Assembly: GCA_008729055.1 (NCBI GenBank)
Contig: SDUX01000003.1
Span: forward strand, 806,001-870,000
Direction of reading: 5' to 3'
DNA from: Pyropia haitanensis
Lineage: Eukaryota > Rhodophyta > Bangiophyceae > Bangiales > Bangiaceae
Length of the DNA: 64,000 nt
The translations under genes were made by a program, and so were the position numbers. Positions 12,219-22,329 of this stretch are shown piece after piece. Under the pieces are notes generated by a model. That model was not told the origin of the DNA and ran no database searches. It was given only the letters and a program-made list of their open reading frames with translations. Each line of letters starts with the position of its first letter. Position 1 is the first letter of the stretch.

Positions 12219-14617
12219 TCACAGCCGTCGCACCACCAGCGACGCGGACGGCGCGAGCCCCGCCCCCCCCACCGTCATCGCGTCATCATCCAGCACACGC
12301 CGCGGGTGGACGCTCGCCAGCTCCCACCCGCCAGCGTCTGCCGGCTCGTCCGGCTCGGCCGCCGCCAGCGCCGCCGCCACCCACGCCCGCACGTCCCCAA
12401 TCGTATCGGCAGACCCCCACGTGCGGGTGACGCGGCCGCCGCGGGCGAGGCGGACGGCCAGCCGCGCGGGCGCGCCGCGGGTGCCCGCCGCGACCGCCGC
12501 CGCGTGTGCCGCCTCTGCCGCCTCTGCCGCCGCCGCCGACGCTGCGGCCGCTGCTGCCGCTGCTGCGGTTGCAGCCGCTGTCGCCGCCGGCGGGTCAGCG
12601 GCAGCCGCCGTTGGTGCCACCGCGGGGGATGGCGACCGGGCAGAGGCGGCGGGGATGGGCGGCGATGCCGACGCTGCCGCCGGCGGTGACGACGCGGCCG
12701 CCGCCGCGGCGGAGGCGGCGGCCGCCGTCTGCCACGGGGGGGGGGGCGGCGGCGCGGCCGCGGGCGACGGCGCGGCGGGGGCGTCCTCGAGCGACGCGGC
12801 CAGCGCGGCGGCCAGCGCCGGGTCGTCGCCGTCGCCGCCATCGCCGCCACCGCCACCACCGCCGCCACCGCCACCGCCGCCGCCGTCGACGCCGAACACG
12901 TGGTCGGTGGCCCAGGCACGGAGCTCGGCAACGAGCGTGTCCTCCGCCAGCGCCGACGCGCGGCCCGGCGGCCCGTCAGCGTCCCACGACCGGACGCGCT
13001 CGCCCGACCGCGGGTCCACCACCGCCACCACCGGCGGGCTGCCGCTCGGGTAGTAGGTGAGGTAGCGACCACCGTCGGTGGAGGTGGCGTCCACCTGCCA
13101 CAGCACGTACGAGGTGTCGAGGAGCGCCCGCGCGGCGGGGCGGCCCCACACCTCCCGGTTCAGCACGTCGGACGCGGGCGTGGCGGCCGACTGTACATTG
13201 ACGAGCAGCCACTTGGACACCGCGTTGGCAAATCTGGAGTGGGGCGCGACGGGGGTGGAGGGGGTGCAGACATGGGCAGCGAAGGCCAAACCAAGGCCAA
13301 GAGCAACAAGGAAGCAAACGAAACAGGAGGGAGGGGGAACAGAGCGTGTCAGGGTGCGTCCGTCGTCGGGTTGACGGGAGCCACCAGTACAGACACCCCG
13401 GACAAACGACAACGGAAGGAACCAACGTACTGCATGGCCTCGTCAAAGGTGCCCACAAACGTCACGTCTGTAGGAGAATAGAAGCGGGTCAGACGACAGC
13501 AGGCAAGGCAGTAGCGAGCCACGGCAGCGGGTTCCACCAAACGGAACCAGTCAGCGGTCGGGACACTCACGCGGTGGACGGCCGCAGCCGCCTCCCTGCA
13601 CCTCTGCCCCACACCCTCACCCCACACCAAACTGCCCCCAGCCGTCCCCCCCCCTCCCCCCTCCAGGCAACAGCACCCCTCCCTGGCGCGCGAGCCACGC
13701 CAACTCCCCCCGCCAACACCCCTTCCCCCCCCTGGCCCCGCCGCCCCCCCACACATACCCGCCACAAACGGCGACGCCGGCGCGGGCGCCGGCGCGAAAG
13801 GGCTCGCACCCAACCTCCCCCCCCCCCCCCAACCGAGCCCCCCCCCGCCCCCCACCCCCCCCCCCCCAAGACCGGCGCCCATCCCGGCGGCCACGCCGGC
13901 GGCGCGTCAATCAGCCGGTCCACTACCGACGGGATGGGCGCGCGGACGGCGGGCTCACCCCCCCCCCCCCCCCCCCCCGACGCCGCCACCCCCCGCCGCG
14001 TCCGCGTCAGACGCGGCCAGCGCCGCCGCCAGCGCCGCGTCGCCGGCGGTGGGGTCGTCGGCGGCGGCGGCGGCACCGGCCGCCGCCGCGGACCCCGCGG
14101 CGGCCGACCCAAACGGGCCCCCGCGACGGGGCGGGGACACGGGCCAAACGTTGGCAGAGCCGGCGGAGCGCGGCCCGCCGCCGCCGCGTGGCCGCGGCAC
14201 GCCCGCCGCGGCGGCCGCCTCCTCCGCGGCCGACGCAAAGGGGACGACGGGGGCGTGGGGCGACGCGGGCCAGCCGCCGCCGGCGGGCTCGTCGTCGTCG
14301 AGCAGCGACACAATGGGCGGCGCCGCGCCACCGCCGCCACCGCCACCACCGCTACCGCCACCACCGCTACCGCCACCACCGCCGCCGCCGCTGCCGCTGC
14401 CGCCGCCACCACCGCCGCCGCCACCGCCGCCGCTGCCGTCGATGCCGGCGCCACTGCCGCCGGCGCCACCCCCCTCGGCTGCCTCCTGCATGGCAAAGTG
14501 AGAGGCGATCGACAGGTCCAGGTCCCCCCCGTGCTCAGACAGGAGCGTAATCGCATAGGCCGCCTCGGCGCCCGTAATGTCCATGAAGCGGGCGACAGAG
14601 TCCGCGACCGCCGCCAT
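12219..14617 (-). CDS. UBA-UIM-UAS-UIM-UBX protein, UBXN7/Ubx5/PUX7-like p97 (Cdc48) cofactor
   Basis: A ubiquitin-binding adaptor of the Cdc48/p97 segregase, expected in cytosol and nucleus. Start ATG at 14617-14615. Residues 1-45 are a UBA domain (FMDITGAEAAYAITLLSEHG). A UIM follows at about 193-207 (DAALAAALAASDADA). The UAS thioredoxin-like domain begins at the end of exon 1 and runs through FVGTFDEAMQ, SKWLLVNVQS and DVLNREVWG to VVAVVDPRSGE. A second UIM is at about 434-449 (DPALAAALAASLEDA). The last 85 residues are a UBX domain with HPRR at the position of the p97-binding FPR loop. Exons: 14617-13759, 13467-13431 (37 nt) and 13233-12219. Joining them gives SPFVA-D-VTFVG and EAMQ-FANAV in frame. 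Exon 1 changes frame at C runs 13961-13978 and about 13834-13867; three added bases restore about 637 residues. This is the domain order of UBXN7, and no other family fits. Confidence 0.88.
13234..13430 (-). other. Intron 2 of the UBX gene (197 nt)
   Basis: Read on the minus strand, the donor is GTACGT after ATGCA (exon ends at 13431) and the acceptor is CTCCAG before ATTTGCC (exon starts at 13233). Joining completes a Gln codon and links EAMQ to FANAVSKW, which matches the UAS fold. Confidence 0.85.
13468..13758 (-). other. Intron 1 of the UBX gene (291 nt)
   Basis: The minus-strand donor is GTATGT after GTGGCGG (exon ends at 13759). The acceptor is TCCTACAG before ACGTGACG (exon starts at 13467). 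Joining completes an Asp codon. The exon between the two introns is only 37 nt. Confidence 0.82.
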
Positions 14618-15643
14618 GATGGCGAGCCGGCACGAACCCACGCCGGGGGCGGGGATGGGGGGGGGGAAGGGGGGGCCGAAGGGCGCCCGCTTGAGCGTCT
14701 TGCACGTCCAACGCCCGGCACGCCGCAGAGGCGTGCGCGGTGTGGTCACCTAGTGACCAAGGAGGAGAGAACACAGGCACAAGAAAAAAAAAATGACAAA
14801 CAGAACAAGGCGACAGGGTGGCAGCGGCGGAAGCGACTGCGGCTCGGCGTGAGCGGCAGACGGGCGCACGCCGTCCGTGTCGCCGCGCTGGCGGCTGGGC
14901 ACCACCGGGTGGGCGACGACGGCCGCCCCGCGTCACGCGCGGCGGCGGGCGCAGCGAGTCCCGGTGGTTGACGCCCGGCACCGCCGCCGGCGTGCCGCCG
15001 GGCAGAGACGCAACGACGCGCCGCAGGCGGCAGCGGCCAACGGCCAGCGGCGGCGTGCACGACGCGCAGGACGCGTCCGCGCGGCCGGCGAGGCGCGTGC
15101 CGCCGGTCGGTCCCGCGCAGCGACGGGGCGGGCGACGTCTCGGGGGGGGGGGGCCGCATCGCCGCCGCGGCGCGAGCGCCACCGCTTTCCAGTGGCTTCC
15201 ACTGCCGTCCTGGACAGGCCGGCGCGCTGCTCTGCCACGCAAGGCTGCGCACACAAACAGACGAAACAACCGAGTGCTTGAATGCACTGTAAGCTCATTC
15301 AGTTTGCAAAGTGGGCGGAAACACAGTTTTGCATCCACTGTTCTCTACTTGCGCGGTTGGGTCCGTCGCCTGCAGACGATGCCCCCCAGAGACAGCCGCG
15401 GAAAAAAATAAATAGGGAAAAAAAATAAATAGGGTGGCGTGCCGCGACGCGCACGGGGTAGTGAGATAACGAGCGCCCCCACCACCGCCATGGCGATGCA
15501 CGCACCCACGGGGCTCCGTCGACGCGCGCCGAGCCCCCTATGAGTAAACCCCCCCCGTCCCCCCCCCCCCCCGCACTGTGTCCCCCCACCCCCCGCGCGA
15601 CTGCAACGCGATCGCCCACACCTTTCTCACGGTGCCCCCCTCC
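14618..15643. other. Intergenic region upstream of the UBX gene and downstream of secreted copy 1
   Basis: No conserved frame. It holds an A-rich tandem motif (15402-15434) in otherwise GC-rich DNA, and should include the UBX promoter and the 3' end of the gene at 15644-16177. Confidence 0.5.
15402..15434 (+). repeat. Tandem AT-rich motif (A7-8 TAAATAGGG, two copies)
   Basis: AAAAAAATAAATAGGG at 15402-15417 is followed directly by the same motif with one more A at 15418-15434. Such AT-rich sequence is rare in this window. It lies about 800 bp upstream of the UBX start and about 210 bp downstream of the secreted-protein stop, so it could serve either a promoter or a 3'-end signal. Undecided. 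Confidence 0.6.
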
Positions 15644-16177
15644 TCACGCTGCACACACCCCCGCCGCCGCCGGCAGCGCGTACTGGTAGGCCAGGACGCG
15701 GAGGAACGCAACGACCCCCCACAGCGGGGTGTTGTCCCGCCCGCACCCCCCCCGCGCCATCGCGTCCATCCCCCGCACCATCCGCGACAGGCCCGTCACA
15801 AACGTCCGCCGGTTGGCGGGCCCCCACGGGGCGGCCGTCACACTCCCGCGGCTGCCCTCGACAGTCGTGATGGTCGGCGCCACCCACGACCGGCCGTACG
15901 TCAGCACCGTCGACCGCAGCCGCGCGCCCGCCGCGTTAAGCTCATCGTACGTGATGCGCCCGGCCGTGACGGTGACGTAGGTAGACGGGCGCCGGGGGGG
16001 GCGCACGCACCCGCCGGCGGGGCCGGCGGTAAAGGTACGGCCGAGGAGGTCCCCGTTGAAGGGGGTGAAGCACGAGGTGGTGGCCGCCGCGGCGCCCGTG
16101 GCGGCCGAGGTCGCGGCGGCGAGGACTGCGGCGGCGGCAATGGCGGCGCCGAGGAAGGTCTTCAGGGCGGGGGTCAT
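15644..16177 (-). CDS. Small secreted four-cysteine protein, copy 1 (unknown family)
   Basis: 177 residues, uninterrupted. Start ATG at 16177-16175. The N-terminus MTPALKTFLGAAIAAAAVLA continues as an Ala-rich hydrophobic segment to about residue 33 and looks like a cleavable signal peptide. The mature part has cysteines at 36, 57, 145 and 175, enough for two disulfides, with GRTFTAGPAGG, RITYDELNAAGARLRST, GLSRMVRGMDAMARGG and VVAFLRVLAYQYALP as the best-conserved blocks when compared with the second copy at 18867-19420. All four cysteines are shared. I do not recognise the family. Secretion is inferred from the signal; the cell-wall or extracellular matrix is one possibility. A TATA-like box lies about 205 bp upstream and the leader is pyrimidine-rich in the sense strand. 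Confidence 0.75.
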   Translation of the reverse strand: MTPALKTFLGAAIAAAAVLAAATSAATGAAAATTSCFTPFNGDLLGRTFTAGPAGGCVRPPRRPSTYVTVTAGRITYDELNAAGARLRSTVLTYGRSWVAPTITTVEGSRGSVTAAPWGPANRRTFVTGLSRMVRGMDAMARGGCGRDNTPLWGVVAFLRVLAYQYALPAAAGVCAA

Positions 16178-16378
16178 GGTGATTGGGTGGAAGGGGGGGG
16201 GGGGGGGTGCCTCAGAGACGAGTGGGGGAGGGAAAGAGTGGGTGGGCGGTTAACAGGGCGAGGTGGGCGGGTGGGCGGTAGGGCGAGTGGCGGTGGGTGG
16301 CCGTGGAAAGAGGTGGGCGTGTGAGGTGGGGTAGATGAGATAGTGCGAAGATGCTGAGAGAGACATTGCGCAGGCTGC

Positions 16379-16385
16379 TATTATA
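16379..16385 (-). promoter_or_regulatory. TATA-like box of secreted copy 1
   Basis: On the minus strand the sequence GTGTATAATAGCAG lies about 205 bp upstream of the ATG at 16177, in an otherwise GC-rich region. The second copy has GAGTATAACTGTCC at the comparable place, which supports a promoter role. Confidence 0.45.
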
Positions 16386-17340
16386 CACATGTTCACCCCA
16401 CCCTCAGTAGCTGCCCGCCGAGGCGCCCGCCAATCAACCTTCGGCTCCGCCAGCCCGCGACCAAGGGAACCGTCTCCCCCCCTCCCCCCCCCCCCCCCCT
16501 CCCCCCCTCGCCCGCCGTCCCCTCCAACGCCGCCTAGGAAAGGCTATGATTCCCGCTCCCCTCACCCTCCTACCGCCCCTCCCACTCGCAGCACAGACGC
16601 ACCAACAGTCGCTGCTAACGCACCCGCGCCATGCACGCTGCCGCAGGGGGGACCGAGACGTGGTCCTGCCGCGCAACGTGCCACACACAGCCACCTTCAC
16701 CCCCCCGCCCACCCCCGCTCGCCCCCCTCCAATAGCGACCAGGCGCCTTCCACCCACCCGGCGCGCTGGTAGCGCGAGGAACGGACGGCAAGGCGAGGGG
16801 GGTGATGTGGTTGGTGGGAGCATCAGGACGAGGTGGAGGCCGCATACGTGCCGGCCGGCGGCGACTGGTATTCCATGAAATGGCCACGCGTGGTCAGCCG
16901 CGGTAGGGGGGGTCAACAGGGCGGCCGCCGCGGGTGACAACAGCGGTGGGGCCGCCACTCGGGCGGCGGTCGGGCGGCGGCCGCCGCCGCCCACATCTCC
17001 CCCCTGCGCGCCGGTCCAGAGAGCTGGGCCCGCGCAGTCCCTCCCCCCCCCTCCCTGAGGAAGGAAGAGGAGGGGTCGCTGCCGACGCGGCGAGATCGTC
17101 GCGGGGGGGTACTGAGCGTCGGCGGCGGGGGGGGGAGTGGTGTGGGTGGTCCGATCGGCTGCACGACCCGGCGCCGGGGTGCCTCCCAAGCCCAACGGCT
17201 TTGAGGCGAAGGTGTGGCCGCCCCGGAGGCCGTCCGCCGTCGTCCCTGTTGGGGGGGGGTGCCTCGCAGCTGACAGCGGGGACCCACGTTTCGTTGCCCG
17301 CTGGGCCGGGATCCGTTGGCGGACGGCAGAAGCACAGACA

Positions 17341-18866
17341 TACAGCAACGCAATGGGGCCATCCGGTGGTGTGGGCCTTTCTTGGTTCGTCAGGTGATCG
17401 GCCCTCACGGGGTCGTCAGGGCATGCTTACAGCGACAGGTTCTCGCCAAGACCGGCCAAACACGCAGCGGTCGACGAGAGAATATGGAGGCCCCGCAGGA
17501 GTGTGATCATCTTTGCAGCGGGAGGGGACACGAGGCGGCGCTTTGCACCAGCGGTTGTCAAGCGTGGCACTTTTTGCCAAGCGTTCCGAATTATAGATTT
17601 TTCAGCAGAGTTAGACCTCGACCTCCGAAAGTCTACGACTGTTTAGCAATACTGCAAGCCCGGTGCTACTTCAGGCGTACTTGTGCTCTGATCGTGCAGC
17701 CAAGCGACTGTTGAGAACGCCCATGAGGCGGTGACGCCAAACATGAACGCCCATGAGGCGGTGACGCCAAGACGGAGGCCCCCCTCCACGCTGGCGCACT
17801 CCAAACGCCCGCCCTCAATCGTGAGTCTATCTCACCGCGAGTCCTCTCGCGCTGCTCAGGCAGTGGCGACCCGCTGGTGCCACACACACAACCAGTGCTC
17901 ATTCTCAACAGGGCGTCGCGCTGAAGTACGCTGCTAGCCTGCGCGACGTCGGACTCGTGGTAGGTGCGGGGGCGCACCATCAGCACCAGCGGCCGCGGCG
18001 GCCGCGCTCCGAACCGGAGGTGCCGATGCAGCCATCAGTTGCCGCAGCCGCAGAGACGAGCTGGTCGCCATGGCCTCGGATATGGCGCACACGCGCAAGC
18101 ACTCACGCAGGTGGGGGGAGGGGAAGGTGGCGGAACAGAGACGAAGAGGTGTGAATGGCGGCGCCCATGGGCTACGACGCTGCTCGTGCCGCGTGACTAC
18201 TTGCTGCGGCACTACGAGTGTTGACCATCCCCGTTAACGTCGGCGGGACCGCGATAGCGAAATCTTCCGCACTAGAACTTGAGGAAAGAAAGTGGGGACG
18301 AGGATTGAAGGCGCCCCCGTCGCCAGAGTCGGCATGGGAGCGGGTGTGAGGTGTGAACGGGAGTGAGGACCATGGCGCAAGGAGAGGGCCGGCAGGGGCA
18401 CCTTGGGGCAGAGGCTCCGCCACAATCAATCAATAGATACTTGGAATAAAGAAATAAAGAAAAAAAACAGAACAAATGTAATCCGGACTGCAGCCCCGCC
18501 CGCCCGTCCTCGCGGGTGCTAGCAAGTACGGCGTGACACCCCATCCCTCCCCCCCCCCCGTCTAGCTACCCCCAGAGACTCTGCGCCAGCAGCACCGACG
18601 CCGCGCCAGAGTCAACAGCGGTGGTGAGGGGATGGTTCGAGAGCAAGTGACCACCCCGCATGGGGCACGTCCCCCCTGGATGCCGGCGGCTCCGCCCCTC
18701 AGCGGCGAGGGCGGAAAACAGGCTCCCACAGAGGTGGCCTTGAGCAGGCCTACGGGCCTCAGCACCTGCACTTGAGGAGGTGTCGGGAGTCGAGCGGCGC
18801 CGTGCCAGTCTCCGAGGAGGTAGCTCCACAGCCCCACGTAGTGCATTCTTGCCTGGCCGTACCGCC
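17341..18866. other. Gene-free spacer between the duplicated units
   Basis: Lower GC than the surroundings at 17570-17700 and 18420-18480. No conserved frame. It contains a 26-bp direct repeat at 17715-17770. Confidence 0.5.
17715..17770 (+). repeat. Perfect 26-bp direct repeat with 4-bp spacer
   Basis: The 26 bases beginning GAACGCCCATGAGGCGG and ending GACGCCAA occur at 17715-17740 and again without change at 17745-17770, separated by ACAT. No gene is attached. A very recent local duplication. Confidence 0.85.
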
Positions 18867-19420
18867 TCACGCGGTGCACACCCCCGCTGCCGCGGGCAGC
18901 GCGTACTGGTATGCCAGCACACGCAGGAACGCAACGACCCCCCCCAGCGACGCGTTGCCCCCCCCGCAGCCCCCCCGCGCCATCGCGTCAACCCCACGCA
19001 CCATCCGTGAGAGTCCCTCCACAAACGCGCGCCGGTTGGTCGCACCCCACGGCGCGGCGGGCGTCACACCCGCCGCCTCACTCCCCCCCCCCCACCGCGG
19101 CCACCTTTGATGGTGGCGATGGTCGGCGCCGCCCACGACCGCCCGTACGTCAGCACCGTCGACCGCAGCCGCGCGCCCGCCGCGTTGAGCTCATCGTACG
19201 TGATGCGCCCGGCCATGACGGTGACGTACGTGACCGGGTGGCTGGGGGGGGAGGCGCACCCGCCGGCGGGGCCGGCGGTAAAGGTACGGCCGAGGAGGTC
19301 CTCGTCGAAGGGGGTGAAGCACGAAGCGGGGGCGGCCGCGGCGCCCGTGGCGGCCGAGGCGGCCAGAACGCCGGCAGCAGCCATGGCGGCGCCAAGAAAG
19401 GTCTTGAGGGAGGGAGCCAT
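18867..19420 (-). CDS. Small secreted four-cysteine protein, copy 2 (frame broken at one C run)
   Basis: Tandem paralogue of the protein at 15644-16177. Start ATG at 19420-19418. The signal peptide MAPSLKTFLGAAMAAAGVLA is followed by SCFTPF, RTFTAGPAGGC, the identical RITYDELNAAGARLRST block, GLSRMVRGVDAMARGGCG and LRVLAYQYALPAAAGVC. All four cysteines are kept. The reading frame breaks at a run of 11 C (19083-19093). One added base joins IATIKGGRGGGG to SEAAGVTPAAPWG and gives 184 residues ending at the stop of 18867-18869. Whether the gene is really broken or the run is recorded one base short cannot be settled here; conservation on both sides of the run argues for a working protein. Its promoter region is duplicated too. 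Confidence 0.72.
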
Positions 19421-19681
19421 CGTGGGAGCGAGGAGGCGGTCGATGGTGGCTGCAGGACGAACGAGTGTGGAAGAGACGGTCGGGGGAGGAGAGGAGCGGG
19501 AGCGGAGGAGGGAACAGGAACGGAGCCGCAGCGTGGGAGCAGCAGTGGCCGATCGATAAACGGAGGATGTTTGACGACTGGGCGGTAAGGCGGATGGCGA
19601 CGGGTGGCGGTGAGAGGCGACAGGCGTGTGCGATGAATGGCAAGGGGAGAGTTGGGAGAGAAAGCAAACGTGCTCGGACAG

Positions 19682-19687
19682 TTATAC
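19682..19687 (-). promoter_or_regulatory. TATA-like box of secreted copy 2
   Basis: Minus-strand GAGTATAACTGTCC lies about 265 bp upstream of the ATG at 19420, at the place equivalent to the TATAATA of copy 1. The sense strand between box and ATG is rich in C and T. Confidence 0.4.
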
Positions 19688-20690
19688 TCTTGTTTCCCCG
19701 ACGCCCAGCAGCCGCCCGCCCAGCCGCCCGTCCATCAAGCTGCCGCCCCGCCCGCCGTGCAAGCGGCGGCACCGCCCTCCCTCAGCGCCCGCACACCTCC
19801 CCCGCGCCTCAGACTTCCCCACCAACGCCGCCCAGGCAAGGCCATGGGTCCCCGCTCCGGCCCTCCCCCCCCCGCTAGCCCGCCTAACGCTTGCAGCCCC
19901 CATGCACGCACCGCCACTACCGCCGCTGCTGACGCACCCACTCGGCGCTCGCTGCCGCGAGACCACCCGATACGTGGTCCAGCCACACGAGGTGCCACAT
20001 GGCGTCACCTCCCACCCGCCTTCCCCACCTCCCCCCCCCCGCCCTACCCCCCCTCCCGCCTTCCGCTGCTCCGCGACCACCCGATCACCAGCAACGGGCA
20101 CCTTCCACCTCCCCCGTGGACGAGAAGCGCGCGGGACGGACGACTAGGGGTGGGGGGTAGACGGCGCGAGCGTGTGGGGAGGAGGTGCGGTGCAAGCCGT
20201 CGACGGACCGTCGTGCATGATGGCCTCACGCGTGCGGGTGCGGGGGGGGGGGGGAGGGAAAGCGGTCAACAGGGAGGCCGCCGCCTGTGACGGCAAGAGG
20301 TCCGGCCACCCCGCAGGCGGCGGTCGTAGACGCTGCCGACGCCCCGCCCGCTCCGTCGTCCTTCACCCCCGCGCCGGCCCGAGCAGCCACCGCGCGGCGC
20401 CCGCGACCGCGCGGCCGAGGGGGGGACGAGCATCGCAGCGGCCGCGCTCCCCAGGTGAGGCAGGGTTCGCGCTGCCCCAGCGGGAGGCGCCGCGGGCGGC
20501 GGTGGGGGCTCTCCAAGGCCAGCCCGCCGCGCGACGGGGATGGGGGAGGGGGGGACGGGTGTCGCGGGCAGCCCGCGGGGAGCCCTGTTGGTGCAACCAC
20601 GCCGCTGACAGCGGGAACCCACGTTCCTGTGCTCCTGGCCGGGGAATGCCCGGCCGCCAACGAGAAGCGGACGGCAGAAGAGCAGAGGTG

Positions 20691-21553
20691 CCCGCAACCG
20701 CGCCGCGGGTCGGTCCCCGCGGTGCCGCGGGGCTGGGTAGCGGGGTCGTGCGGACCAGCTTACAGATGCTTGCTCCCATTCAAAGGCGGAACACAAAGGG
20801 AGACCGGAAGCACGATCTATGGCCGCAGCTGGGCTGGGCTGTGGGAGGGCGGCGACTTCGCGTGGCCAACGGCTGCGTAGCCGTTGAGACGACGTGGCGC
20901 CGAATGGAGGTCCATGCGTTTTTCCCGAAATTGGGTCAACAACAACGTTGAAACGTTTGTTTTGCCCGTACCTTGTCCGCGACAGCCGCGCATGGGCGGG
21001 ACCAACACGTGTCAATTACCGGCCGACGTGGTGTGGAGTGGCGCCCGCCGGTGACCCTCTGGGCGCGGGTTGAGAGGGGAGTGTTGAGCACCCACGCCGC
21101 CCTCCGCCCCGGCCCGCGACAACGCCACTGCCTCCGTCCCGTGTATCGTTACGGGTGGGTGCTGACGCGCGTGCTCGTGTCGCGCATCCGGGATGCGGTG
21201 CCTACGACGGCGGCGGCAGTGGGAGGGGAGCTCAAGCTGACGGAGGCTGGAGAGGATGCCGTTTCGAGGGGGAGGGCGAGGCGCTTCTCGAGGATTGCTG
21301 TGCCCGCTTGCTGGCCGCAGACAAGACCCTACCCCCCAAGCGTTCGTCTCTGTGACTTCTTGCCGCGACCACGTCCCTATGACATGCCACGGCGGTCTCT
21401 TGTCTCCTTTTTCTTTGTGGGTACAACCACGTCCGCCCGCCTTCGGAAAGGGCCACAGTAGGGAGCGCGCAAGAGAAATAGAGGGAGCCCGACCACTCAC
21501 GCACCATCCCCCCCACGCCCTCCCCCCGTCCCTCCCCCCCGCCCCCCCCCGCC
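20691..21553. other. Intergenic region downstream of the PP4R1-like gene
   Basis: No conserved frame on either strand. The portion next to 21554 should hold the 3' end of the minus-strand gene. Confidence 0.5.
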
Positions 21554-21858
21554 TCATCTCCGACCCAGGTTACGCAGCGCGCTGAGGCGGCTCTTGGCCT
21601 TTGGGGGCACGCCACCGCCACCTTCCGGGACGCTCCCCCCCCCCCCAACCTCCTTTTCTTTGCGAAAGCTGAGCAGCCTCTTCGGCTTGACCGCCTTGGG
21701 CGCCGCCGTATCCGCCGCTGCCGCTGCCGCCGCCGCCGCCGACGCCGGCCGGCCAAAGCTCATCAGGCGCCGTGGCTTTGTCGTCGGCAGGCCGCCAGTG
21801 CTCAGGCTCGACACCGACTCGCGGCCGTCGCTGCCGCCACCGCCGCCGCCTCCACCAC

Positions 21859-21893
<35 letters not shown>

Positions 21894-22290
21894 CGGGTAA
21901 AGCTCAGTAGCCGCCGCCCCGGCTTGCGCGGGCTCCCCGACGCCGCACCGCCGCCCGCCGCCGCGGGCGCCAACGACGCCCCCTCCTCGGACCGCTCGGA
22001 CACGGGCGAGAGGGCGGTAAACGCAGAGACGACGCGCGGCAGCGGCTGCCGCTGCCCGTCGGCAGCGACGCGGCTTGCCAGCAGCGCCGTAAGGGAAGCG
22101 CCCCCATCGACCGTCAAGGCGCCGCCGTCGGCGGCGGCGGCGCCGCCCGCCGCCGCTCCAGCCGTCGACGCCGCCCCCGCCGCCCCCGCTGCCGCGGGTC
22201 CCACGCTCTCCGCGCTAACCGGGGAGGTGGTGATGCCCTCGCCACCCGTGGGCGACGCACCAGAAGGCTCGCTCCCCCCTGCCACCGCCG

Positions 22291-22329
<39 letters not shown>

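Larger units (their letters stand above)
15640..17340. repeat. Tandem segmental duplication, unit 1
   Basis: The gene at 15644-16177, its upstream region and further blocks recur at 18867-20690. Matches include AACGCCGCC followed by AGG and AAGGC (about 16527-16545 and 19821-19840), GGTCAACAGGG followed by GGCCGCCGC (about 16909-16930 and 20266-20283), CTGACAGCGGG followed by ACCCACGTT (about 17270-17290 and 20602-20625) and GCGGACGGCAGAAG (about 17321 and 20667). The offset grows from 3243 bp at the start codons to about 3.34 kb at the far end. Boundaries are approximate. Confidence 0.75.
18860..20690. repeat. Tandem segmental duplication, unit 2
   Basis: Second copy of the unit described at 15640-17340, in the same orientation. 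It carries secreted copy 2 at its left end and collinear non-coding blocks up to about 20690. Many small indels in G/C runs separate the copies, so the duplication is not brand new. Confidence 0.75.
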
